DNA from: Oceanobacillus profundus
Lineage (GTDB): Bacteria; Bacillota; Bacilli; Bacillales; Amphibacillaceae
DNA length: 64,000 nucleotides
Assembly (NCBI RefSeq): GCF_003515705.1
Contig: NZ_QWEH01000012.1
Coordinates: forward strand, 86,985 to 150,984
Reading direction: 5' to 3'
The notes under the pieces were generated by a model. The model made no database searches. It was not told where the DNA came from and saw only the letters and a program-made list of their open reading frames with translations. Shown piece after piece: positions 36,996 through 46,025 of the stretch. Within the stretch, counting starts at the first letter, position 1. Every line of letters starts with the position of its first letter. The position numbers were made by a program, and so were the translations under genes.

Positions 36996-38510
36996 ATGGC
37001 AAGAGGACAAAAAAGGTTTGGCATGCAAAGTTTTTTGAACGGAATTGAAAGAGTGGGGAATAAATTACCGGATCCATTTATGTTGTTTGTCATTCTTGCA
37101 GGTATCGTTATCGTATTATCATGGGTAATCTCACTATTTAATGTCACGTTCACATTACCAGGTGAGTCTGAGGTGCTCGCTATAAAAAGCTTGATCACAG
37201 CTGAAGGGCTGCAATATATTTTAACATCGATGCTGGACAATTTTGTTGGTTTTACACCATTAGGGATTGTTTTAGCGATGATGCTGGGAATTGGCCTGGC
37301 TGATAAGGTAGGGCTTTTAGAGACTGGAATAAAGAGTACGATTCTAAAGGCACCAAAATCATTGGTTACATATGCGGTGGTTTTCACTGGTATTTTGGGG
37401 AATATCGCATCTGATGCTGCGTTTGTTATTATTCCACCACTGGCTGCAATGGTTTTCTATAATATTGGCAGACACCCTCTCGCAGGACTTGCTGCAGGAT
37501 TTGCTGGTGTGGGCTCCGGTTTTACAGCTAATTTAATGATTACTGGCACGGATGCATTGCTATCTGGAATTTCAACGGAAGCGATTCGTACTGTAAATCC
37601 AGATCTCTATGTAACACCTGTCGATAATTGGTATTTTATGTTGACATGTGTGTTTATTTTAACTTTTGTTGGCGGATTTGTTACGGAAAAGATAGTAGAG
37701 CCACGCTTAGGTACCTATGCAGGTGGAGCAGCCAAAGAAGTAAAGGGAACAACTTCCTTGGAAATAAAGGGATTGCGTAATGCTGTGCTTGCGGGTGTTG
37801 CATATGTTGCATTAATTGTTACAGTAATTCTTATTCCTAGTTCCCCACTGACGAATGAGGAAGGCGGAATCATCCCTTCACCATTTTTATCTGGAATTGT
37901 GCCATTAATTTTGTTTTTGTTTATTCTAGTTGGTACGGTCTATGGGGTAACAGTAAAAAAGATTAAAAGCTCGAAGGATATCGGGACCTATATGGGAAAT
38001 GCAATAAAAGACATGTCCGGATTTATCGTACTCGTATTTGCGGCAGCTCAATTTATCTCCTATTTCGAATGGACAAACATGGGAGCTTGGATTGCTATTA
38101 GTGGAGCGAACATGCTGGAATCCATTGGTTTAACAGGAATTGCTGTTATATTAGGGTTTGTTCTTTTAACAACACTATTGAACTTGTTTATATTTAGTGG
38201 ATCTGCACAATGGGCGTTAGAAGCACCTATTTTTATACCGATGTTTTACTTTTTAGGATACAGTCCAGCATTTGTTCAAGCGGCATATCGAATTGCAGAC
38301 TCATCCACAAACGTAATCACACCGATGAACCCGTATTTGATTATCGTGCTTGGATTTATGAAGGAGTATGATAAGAAAGCAGGAATTGGTACATTGATTG
38401 CATTAATGTTACCATATACGATTTTCTTTTTGATTACATTTACGATTCTTCTGTTAATTTTCTTCTACTTTGGAATTCCGTTTGGCCCAGGAGTAAGTGT
38501 TTATGTATAA
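36996..38510 (+). CDS. AbgT family transporter
   Basis: A 504-residue integral membrane transporter of the AbgT family, known for p-aminobenzoyl-glutamate import (E. coli) and for sulfonamide efflux (MtrF, YdaH). Motifs include NKLPDPFMLFVIL, the hairpin region NIASDAAFVIIPPLA and GSAQWALEAPIFIPMF, with DSSTNVITPMNPY near the C-terminus. I chose ATG 36996 over ATG 36987 because AAGGGA is too close to the latter. It is last in the operon with the three M20 hydrolases, so uptake of an acylated or aminobenzoyl amino acid is likely. Confidence 0.88.
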   Translation: MARGQKRFGMQSFLNGIERVGNKLPDPFMLFVILAGIVIVLSWVISLFNVTFTLPGESEVLAIKSLITAEGLQYILTSMLDNFVGFTPLGIVLAMMLGIGLADKVGLLETGIKSTILKAPKSLVTYAVVFTGILGNIASDAAFVIIPPLAAMVFYNIGRHPLAGLAAGFAGVGSGFTANLMITGTDALLSGISTEAIRTVNPDLYVTPVDNWYFMLTCVFILTFVGGFVTEKIVEPRLGTYAGGAAKEVKGTTSLEIKGLRNAVLAGVAYVALIVTVILIPSSPLTNEEGGIIPSPFLSGIVPLILFLFILVGTVYGVTVKKIKSSKDIGTYMGNAIKDMSGFIVLVFAAAQFISYFEWTNMGAWIAISGANMLESIGLTGIAVILGFVLLTTLLNLFIFSGSAQWALEAPIFIPMFYFLGYSPAFVQAAYRIADSSTNVITPMNPYLIIVLGFMKEYDKKAGIGTLIALMLPYTIFFLITFTILLLIFFYFGIPFGPGVSVYV

Positions 38511-38607
38511 TGTTGTCGGAATTTCGAGTCAAATGGTTTACTTCAAGACGTTTAAGCATTATCATTTAATAGAGAGAAAGTGATGTATGTAAGGAGGTAA
38601 ATCATAA

Positions 38608-38847
38608 ATGGCTTTTGTAATATTGGATCCATGTGGACCGGAAAAGGCAGCAGAATGTGTGAGTGTCTGTCCGGTTGATTGTATAGAAGAGGGACCAGAT
38701 CAATTTTATATTGATCCTGACATTTGCATTGACTGTGGTGCGTGCAAAGCAGTTTGTCCTGTTTCAGCGATCGAGGAGGAATACGATTTGACTCCTGATC
38801 AAGAAGTATTTTTAGAAAAGGCGGAAGAATTCTTCGCGAATAGATAG
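38608..38847 (+). CDS. 7Fe-type ferredoxin
   Basis: A 79-residue electron carrier with two cluster motifs. The N-terminal one has C9, C17, C21-Pro and C25, without the second cysteine of a normal CxxC start, which suggests a [3Fe-4S] site. The second is C40-I-D-C43-G-A-C46 with C50-Pro, a [4Fe-4S] site. The sequence resembles the seven-iron ferredoxin of Bacillus schlegelii. The strong ribosome binding site AAGGAGG lies 12 bases before ATG. Its redox partner is not apparent nearby. Confidence 0.88.
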   Translation: MAFVILDPCGPEKAAECVSVCPVDCIEEGPDQFYIDPDICIDCGACKAVCPVSAIEEEYDLTPDQEVFLEKAEEFFANR

Positions 38848-38860
38848 ATTTATTGGATAG

Positions 38861-38895
38861 TAGACGAAATGTTCTAGAAGAAACGTCTATTTGTT
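38861..38895 (+). terminator. Weak terminator-like hairpin after the ferredoxin
   Basis: TAGACG (38861-38866) pairs with CGTCTA (38884-38889), followed by TTTGTT. Confidence 0.4.
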
Positions 38896-39339
38896 CAACT
38901 AGCAGTGCTGTTAGATTGGCAGTGCTAAAAATATGCATTATAAATAGTCAACCCCGCTATTCACAGTAAAGAGTCACGAAGTGTATCCAGCTGGGTTGAC
39001 ATTTGTATTTAGTGGGAAAAAATCGGGTAGCAATATGCGAGGTTTGTACTGTATTACAGTTGCGTTTAGAAGATTGAATCTCATTAAGCTTCCTGGTATA
39101 CCTATTTCGCGCTCATGCTTATTGCTTTTCCCAAAGAAGATTGTTATCTACTCTAATAATGTTTACTGCGTCTATAACCTCATGATGCCAGGTGTTATTC
39201 TTTTCTTTCATCGATGTGATATCCCAGCCCGCTTCAGTTTGTTATTCGATGTCTGATCCAACAGTTTTAACTAAAGAAGTAAGCATTTTTTCCATACAAT
39301 TTAACTGTTCTGGACGCATCAATTGCGGAAGGTTATAGC
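38896..39339. other. Intergenic region with traces of decayed sequence
   Basis: About 440 bases without an intact gene of convincing quality. A distant inverted repeat, GTCAACCC (38947-38954) with GGGTTGAC (38993-39000), is visible. A broken minus-strand frame at 39119-39319 is listed separately. Confidence 0.45.
39119..39319 (-). pseudogene. Possible small pseudogene with in-frame stop
   Basis: Read on the minus strand from an ATG at 39319, the frame encodes MRPEQLNCMEKMLTSLVK and onward, meets a TAA at codon 26, then stays open for 40 more codons in the same frame to a TAA at 39119-39121. The downstream part reads protein-like (QTEAGWDITSMKEKNNTWHH). It follows the 45-residue gene by 20 bases, so both may be parts of an old accessory or phage-derived unit. 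No family is recognised, and it has no clear ribosome binding site. Confidence 0.3.
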
Positions 39340-39477
39340 TTACTTTTCATTTTTAACTTCTTCTGCCAAATTACTAGCAATCCACCGCTTTGCTGTCGTT
39401 TCATCAATTTCATATACTTTGCCTGCTCGCAGCAATTCACCATGATATGCTGTCTGTACGTTCATTTTTACTTTCAT
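39340..39477 (-). CDS. Small 45-residue protein, phage-type
   Basis: A short minus-strand frame with a ribosome binding site (AGAGGT) upstream of ATG 39477. It encodes MKVKMNVQTAYHGELLRAGK followed by VYEIDETTAKRWIASNLAEE. The pattern of an early basic strand, a KVYEIDE turn and a short helix resembles small proteins found among phage structural genes and in Bacillus genomes. The function is not known. It sits alone between a decayed stretch and the TPP riboswitch. Confidence 0.5.
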   Translation of the reverse strand: MKVKMNVQTAYHGELLRAGKVYEIDETTAKRWIASNLAEEVKNEK

Positions 39478-39664
39478 TATTTGAGACCTCTTTCTATTTT
39501 TTCTAGTTTTAGTATACATGAAAATGGTATTTTTTTGGTTCGAAAATAAAAAAGCTGTGTGAAATCTAGCCTACAACTCGTCTTTAAACTGTATTATTTG
39601 AAAAATCCAGACTTTGCAAATTTTTCTATTTGTGGTAAAGTAATGATAAGTAAATACGTAGCGT

Positions 39665-39765
39665 TATTCACTAGGGGAACCCTTGATAAGGGCTGAGAAA
39701 AAAGTAGTTACTTTGAAACCCTCAAAACCTGAACAGGCTAGCACCTGCGTAGGAATGTGGCAAGG
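39665..39765 (+). ncRNA. TPP riboswitch (THI element)
   Basis: The conserved thi-box parts are present in order: CTAGGGGAACCC, then GGGCTGAGA, then ACCCTCAAAACCTGAACAGG and CTAGCACCTGCGTAGG. It lies upstream of the thiazole synthesis genes and is followed by a terminator, so thiamine pyrophosphate binding is expected to stop transcription. Confidence 0.95.
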
Positions 39766-39802
39766 GCAAATTGTATTGTTAGTTTCATTATACAAATACG
39801 AT

Positions 39803-39837
39803 ACCACTTTCTGTGTGCAGGAAAGTGGTTTTTTTGT
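39803..39837 (+). terminator. Riboswitch-linked terminator
   Basis: CCACTTTC pairs with GAAAGTGG and is followed by TTTTTTTG. It lies between the TPP aptamer and tenI and is the likely expression platform. Confidence 0.85.
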
Positions 39838-39910
39838 GTGCATAAAAACTGTAATTGCATTATTAGGTAATGATTCTTGATGAAACCTGAAAGAAAGGGG
39901 CGGGAGTTTG

Positions 39911-40507
39911 ATGAAGCTAATTGCTGTAACCGCAGATAGCATGACTGTTGAAAAGCTAACAGATACCATTATTGACATCATCGACGAGATTGATTTTCTC
40001 CAAATTCGTGAAAAGTCAAAAACAGCCCGTGAAATTTTGCAGCTACTAGATTATCTGCAAATGAATGGGGTTGATAAAGAAAAAGTAATTCTAAATGATC
40101 GGCTTGATATCGTACTGCTTAGTGACATCCCAAATCTTCACCTGCCAGAACATGGCTTACCAGTAAAAACAGTGAAGAAGCAATATCCGCATCTAAGGGT
40201 TGGTTGCAGTGTACATTCATTCGAAAAAGCGAAAGAAGCTGAAGCGGATGGGGCGGATTATATAATATTTGGTCATTGTTTTGAGACAAGCAGTAAAAGG
40301 GGAATACCTCCAAATGGAATTTTGCCAATTGAACGAATGAAAAGAGAAATTCACATCCCAGTTTATGGTATCGGAGGAATTTCATTGGAAGAGGTGCCGT
40401 TAATGAAACAGACAAAAGCAGATGGAATTGCAATCATGTCCGGTATTTTCCATGCCGATGCACCAAACGTGATGATAAAAAAATATAGGGAGGCAATTTC
40501 AAAGTGA
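39911..40507 (+). CDS. tenI: Thiazole tautomerase TenI
   Basis: A TIM-barrel protein of 198 residues related to thiamine phosphate synthase. B. subtilis TenI aromatises the thiazole phosphate made by ThiG. Matching regions are DFLQIREKSKTAREIL, SVHSFEKAKEAEADGADYI, FGHCFETSSKRG (with the TenI-type His) and GGISLEEVPLMKQTKADGIA. The start is ATG 39911 after AAAGGGG; a TTG one codon earlier is possible. It is the first gene of the riboswitch-controlled operon and overlaps thiO by four bases. Confidence 0.88.
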   Translation: MKLIAVTADSMTVEKLTDTIIDIIDEIDFLQIREKSKTAREILQLLDYLQMNGVDKEKVILNDRLDIVLLSDIPNLHLPEHGLPVKTVKKQYPHLRVGCSVHSFEKAKEAEADGADYIIFGHCFETSSKRGIPPNGILPIERMKREIHIPVYGIGGISLEEVPLMKQTKADGIAIMSGIFHADAPNVMIKKYREAISK

Positions 40508-41613
40508 AACAGCATTATGAAGTAGTCGTAATAGGTGGTGGTATTATTGGTTGTTCGATTGCCTACTACTTAGCGAAAGAAAAGGTTGATGTTGCGTTAT
40601 TTGAAAAAGGACAAATTGGTTTGATGACTACAAGTGCTGCGGCTGGTATGCTCGGTGCTCATTCTGAAAGCAATGGCGAGGATACGATATTTTCGTTTGC
40701 CAGATCGAGTCAACAAGCATATCTCAGGTTGAAGGATGAGCTTTATCAATTAAGCGGCATTGATATTGGATACAAAGAAGGTGGAATATTAAAGCTTGTA
40801 TTTTCAGATACAGATAAGCATCAGCTTACTCCGCTTCTGAAGCAACCAACTGCAGAATGGTTGGATAAAGAAGAAGTAAAGAAAAGGGAGCCATTGATTG
40901 CTCCAAATATATTAGGAGCAGCATATATAAAGGATGATGTGAGTGTTATACCAGATCAAACCTGTGAAAGCTTTGCTAAAAGTGCTCGAGCCCTTGGTGC
41001 ATCCATTATGGAAAGCAACGGTGTTTATCAAGTGGAAAAGAAAGATGGCAACTATCTTGTCCGAACAATGCATGGTGATGTCGAAGCAAATTATGTTGTC
41101 TTTGCTACAGGTGTATATGGTAATGGGCTATTTAGGCAAATTGGATTAGATGAAGAGCTCATACCAATTAAAGGTGAAAGTTTAATCGTTCATAGTGAAC
41201 AGCATGTATTAGAGTATACCCTATTTCATGAAAGCTGTTATATCGTTCCTAGAAATAATGGAAAGCTTGTTATTGGTGCAACCATGATCAAGAAGGATTG
41301 GAGTGATACTGTAAGCCTTGAAGGAATCAAGTTTTTAATTGAAAAGGCAAAAGCCATGATTCCATCTGCAATCGAATGGAAAATCGATCACGTTCAGGCA
41401 GGATTGCGACCAGGCACGTTTGATGGCAACCCATTTATCGGAAGGCATCCAGAGGAAGAAAGAATACTCATTGCTTGTGGGCATTACCGAAATGGAATTT
41501 TACTTGCTCCAGCAACAGGGGAAATGATTCGTGATTTTGTTGTTGGAAAAGACATAAATAACGGATGGATGCAGACATTTCGTGTAGATCGTCGTCAAAG
41601 CATAGTAGTTTAG
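40504..41613 (+). CDS. thiO: Glycine oxidase ThiO
   Basis: A FAD-dependent D-amino-acid-oxidase-type enzyme that oxidises glycine to the imine needed for the thiazole ring. The dinucleotide-binding motif VIGGGIIGCSIAYYLA lies at residues about 8-23. The C-terminal HVQAGLRPGTFDGNPFIG with GHYRNGILLAPATGE is typical. At 369 residues its length matches B. subtilis ThiO. It starts with GTG 40504, overlapping the tenI stop by four bases. Confidence 0.92.
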   Translation: MKQHYEVVVIGGGIIGCSIAYYLAKEKVDVALFEKGQIGLMTTSAAAGMLGAHSESNGEDTIFSFARSSQQAYLRLKDELYQLSGIDIGYKEGGILKLVFSDTDKHQLTPLLKQPTAEWLDKEEVKKREPLIAPNILGAAYIKDDVSVIPDQTCESFAKSARALGASIMESNGVYQVEKKDGNYLVRTMHGDVEANYVVFATGVYGNGLFRQIGLDEELIPIKGESLIVHSEQHVLEYTLFHESCYIVPRNNGKLVIGATMIKKDWSDTVSLEGIKFLIEKAKAMIPSAIEWKIDHVQAGLRPGTFDGNPFIGRHPEEERILIACGHYRNGILLAPATGEMIRDFVVGKDINNGWMQTFRVDRRQSIVV

Positions 41614-41625
41614 GAGGTGATAAAA

Positions 41626-41829
41626 ATGAAATTTCAGCTGAATGGGAAACAGGTGGAACTTCCAGAGGTAGTGGATTCAGTCGGAGAGTTGCTGGCACAC
41701 TATCAATTACAATCTCGGATTGCTGTCGTAGAGGTAAATAAGGAAATTGTTATGAAGGAAGAATACGAAACAAAAAGGCTTTTCAATGGGGATATCGTAG
41801 AAATTATTCATTTTGTAGGAGGCGGATGA
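41626..41829 (+). CDS. thiS: Sulfur carrier protein ThiS
   Basis: A 67-residue ubiquitin-like protein ending in the required Gly-Gly (HFVGGG), which ThiF adenylates and converts to thiocarboxylate. ATG 41626 follows AGGAGGTG at a good distance; an in-frame GTG nine bases earlier lies inside the binding site. It lies between thiO and thiG. Confidence 0.93.
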   Translation: MKFQLNGKQVELPEVVDSVGELLAHYQLQSRIAVVEVNKEIVMKEEYETKRLFNGDIVEIIHFVGGG

Positions 41830-41831
41830 TT

Positions 41832-42599
41832 ATGTTAACCATTGCTAATCGTACTTTCCAATCTCGTTTATTATTAGGCACAGGGAAGTACCCATCATTT
41901 GAGGTTCAAAAAGAAGCAGTAGCAGTATCGGAAACAGAAATTTTAACGTTTGCTGTTAGAAGGATGAATATTTTTGAAGCAAGTCAGCCAAACTTCTTGG
42001 AACAATTGGACTTAACTAAATATACGTTACTTCCGAATACAGCTGGAGCAAGTACGGCCGAAGAGGCTGTTCGTATAGCGAAACTTGCAAAAGCGTCTGG
42101 TTTATGTGACATGATTAAGGTGGAGATCATTGGGGATAAGCGCACGCTTTTGCCAGATCCAATAGAAACTTTAAAAGCATCCGAAATGCTCCTTGAGGAA
42201 GGGTTTATCGTGCTGCCATATACGTCAGATGATGTTGTTTTGGCGAAACGTCTGGAAGATTTGGGAGTTCATGCTGTTATGCCAGGTGCAAGTCCTATTG
42301 GTTCGGGAAAAGGAATCATTAATCCTTTAAATCTAGCATTTATTATTGAACAATCCAATGTACCCGTAATTGTTGATGCGGGAATTGGATCTCCTAGGGA
42401 TGTGGCATATGCAATGGAGCTTGGAGCAGATGGAGTGCTTTTAAATACTGCGGTTTCTGGAGCAAAAGATCCAATCAAGATGGCGAAAGCTGTAAAATAT
42501 GCGCTGGAAGCTGGCAGGCTGGGGTATGAAGCGGGAAGAATAGAAGAAAAAGACTATGCAGTGGCAAGCAGTCCGACAACAGGGATGGTAGGAACGTGA
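41832..42599 (+). CDS. thiG: Thiazole synthase ThiG
   Basis: Forms the thiazole phosphate from deoxyxylulose phosphate, the glycine imine and ThiS thiocarboxylate. It is a 255-residue TIM barrel with [20 protein letters not shown] at the N-terminus and the phosphate-binding [20 protein letters not shown] near residue 180. The Schiff-base lysine is in [12 protein letters not shown] 41832 is chosen because AGGAGG is nine bases away; ATG 41826 would be too close. It overlaps thiF by four bases. Confidence 0.94.
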   Translation: MLTIANRTFQSRLLLGTGKYPSFEVQKEAVAVSETEILTFAVRRMNIFEASQPNFLEQLDLTKYTLLPNTAGASTAEEAVRIAKLAKASGLCDMIKVEIIGDKRTLLPDPIETLKASEMLLEEGFIVLPYTSDDVVLAKRLEDLGVHAVMPGASPIGSGKGIINPLNLAFIIEQSNVPVIVDAGIGSPRDVAYAMELGADGVLLNTAVSGAKDPIKMAKAVKYALEAGRLGYEAGRIEEKDYAVASSPTTGMVGT

Positions 42600-43615
42600 A
42601 GACACGCTACTCTCGCCAAGAATTATTTTTAGGAAAGGAATCGCAAAAGAAAGTAGAATCTGGAAGTGTTATTATCATCGGAGCAGGTGCATTGGGTTCC
42701 AGCAGTGCAGAAATGCTTGCAAGAGCAGGTGTTGGTAAACTAACAATTGTTGATAGGGATTATGTTGAATGGAGTAATCTACAACGACAGCAATTATATA
42801 GCGAGGCGGATGTCCGGGATAAGCTTCCTAAAGCATTCGCTGCAAAGAAGAGGCTTGAGCAAATCAATAGTGGGATAGATATTAACAGTCTTATTGAAGA
42901 TGTCCACGGTTTAAATATTGAAGAAATGATAAAGGGTCATGATGTTATTCTCGATGCTACGGATAATTTTGAAACGCGTCTAATCGTAAATGATGCAGCT
43001 GTAAAACATGACATTCCATTTATCATGGGGGCATGTGTTTCGAGTTACGGTTCCACATTTCCAGTTATTCCAAATGTCACACCTTGTTTGCATTGTTTAC
43101 TAAATCATTTACCGGTGGATGGCATGACGTGTGAGACGGTAGGGGTGATCAGTCCAATTGTTCAAATGGTTACTGCAACACAAGTAACCTATGCTTTAAA
43201 AATTTTAACTGGAGCCCAGATATCGCCGGTGCTCAGGTCGCTTGATATGTGGAAGGATGAAAAGGCTGAAATAGATTTGACACGTCTTAAAAATAGCCAT
43301 TGTCCAACATGTGGGGAGCAACCAACGTATCCTTACTTGAAATTTGAGAATCAAATGAAATCTGATGTGTTATGTGGAAGAGATGCGGTGCAAATTCGGC
43401 CTGCTACTTCAAGAGTGTTTGAATTAAACGTCTTCATGGATAGGTTAAAAGGAAATGCAACAAACCTATTAATCAATCCTTTCTTACTTTCCTGTGTTTT
43501 TGGGGAATTTAGGATTGTTTTCTTTCGGGACGGACGTGCAATTGTACATGGAACACATGATAAAAGAATAGCCCGTTCCGTTTACTCTCGACTTTTGCAG
43601 TATTATTCAGCGTAA
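42596..43615 (+). CDS. thiF: ThiS adenylyltransferase ThiF (HesA/MoeB/ThiF family)
   Basis: An E1-like enzyme that adenylates the ThiS C-terminus. The nucleotide motif is [20 protein letters not shown], followed by [15 protein letters not shown], an ATDNFETR motif, and zinc-type cysteine pairs (CLHC and CPTC). It has 339 residues and starts with GTG overlapping the thiG stop. It is the last gene of the operon. Neither tenA nor thiD, neighbours in B. subtilis, is present here. Confidence 0.92.
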   Translation: MKTRYSRQELFLGKESQKKVESGSVIIIGAGALGSSSAEMLARAGVGKLTIVDRDYVEWSNLQRQQLYSEADVRDKLPKAFAAKKRLEQINSGIDINSLIEDVHGLNIEEMIKGHDVILDATDNFETRLIVNDAAVKHDIPFIMGACVSSYGSTFPVIPNVTPCLHCLLNHLPVDGMTCETVGVISPIVQMVTATQVTYALKILTGAQISPVLRSLDMWKDEKAEIDLTRLKNSHCPTCGEQPTYPYLKFENQMKSDVLCGRDAVQIRPATSRVFELNVFMDRLKGNATNLLINPFLLSCVFGEFRIVFFRDGRAIVHGTHDKRIARSVYSRLLQYYSA

Positions 43616-43629
43616 AATAAGCGTTTCTT

Positions 43630-43672
43630 ATAGCCTTGGACTTGACCGTGTGTTTAAAGTCCAGGGCTATTC
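43630..43672 (+). terminator. Hairpin after thiF
   Basis: ATAGCC.TGGACTT pairs with AAGTCCA.GGCTAT. It has no T-run, so its role as a terminator is uncertain. Confidence 0.4.
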
Positions 43673-43752
43673 AGTGTAAGTTCATTTTAATGTTCGTAAA
43701 GCTTTCGCTAGCCTCCAATATTTCACCCACCATTGATTAATTTTTCTATAAA

Positions 43753-43770
43753 TGTGCAATCGTTTTCCTG
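43753..43770 (+). promoter_or_regulatory. Maltose-regulator operator-like site 1
   Basis: TGTGCAATCGTTTTCCTG shares GCAANCGTTTTC with three other sites in this locus. A binding site for the local LacI-type regulator is inferred. Confidence 0.4.
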
Positions 43771-43899
43771 TAATACTCCCTTATTTAAATGACATCTTTT
43801 TTTAGGTAATCTTGCTAAATAGCAATATTTAATCTAGATACTATTTAAAAACAATTGCCCTTTTATATTTATCGTGCTACTATTGTAATCGAAGCAATT

Positions 43900-43918
43900 A
43901 GTGCAAACGTTTTCGCTG
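43900..43918 (+). promoter_or_regulatory. Maltose-regulator operator-like site 2
   Basis: AGTGCAAACGTTTTCGCTG has the CAAACGTTT core of LacI/MalR-type operators and lies about 240 bases before the glucosidase gene. Confidence 0.5.
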
Positions 43919-44159
43919 GTGTTGCACAGTTGCAATAACTAGCTTTTTAATATTGTATGTGAAAGCACTTGAATTCATTGAGCACGTTAGTGAATTGAGT
44001 TGAAGGTTAAGAGCCCGGCAAAATCTATCAGAAATTACCATACGTCAGCTAATAGAAGGTATACGCTATGATAGAAGAGGTTTACCATTTTCTGCATTTT
44101 ATCGACATGTGGAAACTTAAAAAATCATTTGAATCAGCAATAGAAAAAGGGGGATAAAA

Positions 44160-45812
44160 ATGAAGAAGATATGGTGGAAAGAAGCAACCGCTTACCAAGT
44201 ATATCCGCGAAGTTTTATGGACTCAAACGGAGATGGCATCGGAGATATCCAGGGAGTTATTTCTAAGCTTGATTACTTGAGGGAGCTTGGTATTGATGTG
44301 ATTTGGATAAGTCCAATCTATCAATCTCCAAATGATGATAATGGTTATGATATTAGTGACTATCAGGCAATCATGGATGAATTCGGGACAATGGCAGACT
44401 TTGATCAACTACTTGAAGCCGCTCATCATCGTGGAATGAAGCTAATTATGGATTTGGTTATTAATCATACATCTGATGAGCATTCCTGGTTTATTGAATC
44501 ACGTGCTTCTAAAGGTAATTCGTATCGAGATTATTATATTTGGCATCCAGGTAAAAATGGTAAAGAGCCGAATAATTGGGAATCTATCTTTGGTGGTTCA
44601 GCATGGGAATACGATAAAGAAACAAAGGAATATTATTTACATGTGTTCTCCAAAAAACAGCCAGACTTAAATTGGGAGAACCCAATTGTCCGTGAAGAGC
44701 TGTACACAATGGTAAATTGGTGGCTCGATAAAGGAATTGATGGGTTTCGAGTAGATGCGATTTCCCATATAAAAAAGGTTGCTGGATTCCCAGACTTGCC
44801 GAATCCGAAAAAGATGAAATATGTTCCTTCCTATAAAGGTCATATGAATCGACCGGGCATTCAAGTTTTTTTAGAGGAATTGAAGGAAAAAACCTTTTCT
44901 AATTATGACATTATGACTGTTGGGGAGGCAAATGGTGTACGTATGGACGAAGCGGAAGAGTGGGTCGGAGTGGAAAAAGGTAAATTCGATATGATTTTCC
45001 AATTTGAACATTTAGACCTTTGGGGTAAGCATACCGATACAGGCTTGGATATACATGCCTTAAAGAAAACATTGACTAAATGGCAAAAAGGATTGGAAGG
45101 TATTGGATGGAATGCATTATTCTTAGAAAATCATGACCAGCCTCGTTCCATTTCAACATGGGGGAATAGTAGGGAATATCGTGTGGAATCTGCCAAAAGC
45201 TTAGCGACAATGTATTTTCTTATGCAAGGAACGCCATTTATATATCAAGGGCAGGAAATTGGGATGACGAATGTTCAGTTTCCATCCATTGATGATTATG
45301 ATGATGTTGGGATGAGAAACTATTATCATGAAGAGCTGAGTAAGGGAACCCCCATTGAAAAAATCATGAAGGTAATTTGGAAAACTGGTCGTGATAACTC
45401 AAGAACTCCAATGCAGTGGACACATGAAAAGCATGCCGGTTTTACAAATGGAACTCCATGGATGAAAGTGAATCCGAACTATACGGAAATAAATGTGGAA
45501 CAAGAAATTCAAAATCCAGATTCAATCTATCATTATTATAAAAAAATAATTAAGTTGAGAAAAGAGAATAGTGTTTTTATTTATGGCAACTACGAACTGA
45601 TTTTAGAGAATCATGATCATGTTTATGCGTATACGAGAACATTGGATGATGAGGTTGTTATCGTAATAACCAACTTATTTGCGAAAAAGGTAGAAATAGA
45701 ACTTCCAGCAGAGTTAAAGTCTATTAAGAAAGAATTACTTCTATGTAATTATAATAAATTAGAAGAAAATGTAATGTGGCCATATGAGGCGAGGGTTTAT
45801 CGGTTGTTGTAG
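44160..45812 (+). CDS. malL: Alpha-glucosidase, GH13 (oligo-1,6-glucosidase/MalL type)
   Basis: Hydrolyses maltose, isomaltose or short maltodextrins in the cytoplasm. It starts WWKEATAYQVYPRSFMDSNG; the four GH13 regions are seen as DLVINHTSDEH, GFRVDAISHIKK (nucleophile Asp), TVGEANG (acid/base Glu) and FLENHDQPRS (stabilising Asp). At 550 residues it is full length. A GGGGGA ribosome binding site precedes the ATG. It lies immediately before the maltodextrin ABC transporter genes and has operator-like sites upstream, so it is probably induced by maltodextrin. Confidence 0.93.
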   Translation: MKKIWWKEATAYQVYPRSFMDSNGDGIGDIQGVISKLDYLRELGIDVIWISPIYQSPNDDNGYDISDYQAIMDEFGTMADFDQLLEAAHHRGMKLIMDLVINHTSDEHSWFIESRASKGNSYRDYYIWHPGKNGKEPNNWESIFGGSAWEYDKETKEYYLHVFSKKQPDLNWENPIVREELYTMVNWWLDKGIDGFRVDAISHIKKVAGFPDLPNPKKMKYVPSYKGHMNRPGIQVFLEELKEKTFSNYDIMTVGEANGVRMDEAEEWVGVEKGKFDMIFQFEHLDLWGKHTDTGLDIHALKKTLTKWQKGLEGIGWNALFLENHDQPRSISTWGNSREYRVESAKSLATMYFLMQGTPFIYQGQEIGMTNVQFPSIDDYDDVGMRNYYHEELSKGTPIEKIMKVIWKTGRDNSRTPMQWTHEKHAGFTNGTPWMKVNPNYTEINVEQEIQNPDSIYHYYKKIIKLRKENSVFIYGNYELILENHDHVYAYTRTLDDEVVIVITNLFAKKVEIELPAELKSIKKELLLCNYNKLEENVMWPYEARVYRLL

Positions 45813-45841
45813 CTTTTTGTACCAGAGGGGGACAAAAAGCT
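45811..45841 (+). terminator. Perfect 10-bp hairpin at the end of malL
   Basis: AGCTTTTTGT (45811-45820) pairs with ACAAAAAGCT (45832-45841). It overlaps the stop codon and lacks a T-run after the stem, so it may protect the mRNA rather than terminate it. Confidence 0.45.
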
Positions 45842-45874
45842 GTATGATTGTCTTCTTTCAATAAATCTTAATGA

Positions 45875-45890
45875 ATAACGTTTGCACAAT
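45875..45890 (-). promoter_or_regulatory. Maltose-regulator operator-like site 3
   Basis: On the minus strand it reads TGTGCAAACGTTAT, matching the CAAACGTT core shared by the other sites. Confidence 0.45.
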
Positions 45891-45943
45891 ATAAGCAAAA
45901 AATAGGTGAGCAGATAAAATTATGAATATGTTCATATTATTTT

Positions 45944-45957
45944 TGTAACCGGTAACA
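45944..45957. promoter_or_regulatory. Catabolite-responsive element (cre)
   Basis: TGTAACCGGTAACA matches the CcpA cre consensus TGWAANCGNTNWCA at every defined position. It lies about 135 bases before the maltodextrin-binding protein gene, so carbon catabolite control of the transporter is expected. Confidence 0.7.
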
Positions 45958-46025
45958 AGAGCGATAATTAATTATATTTTGATATTGATATTTTCATAAA
46001 ACAATGTATAATAAATACCATATAG

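Noticed and set aside
38981..39256. Plus-strand frame of 91 codons after the ferredoxin
   Set aside because: No ribosome binding site, unusual composition and no recognisable motif; it lies in the decayed stretch.
43974..43990. Second cre near TGAAAGCACTTGA upstream of malL
   Set aside because: Several mismatches to TGWAANCGNTNWCA, including the central CG; the perfect site at 45944 is the only confident one.
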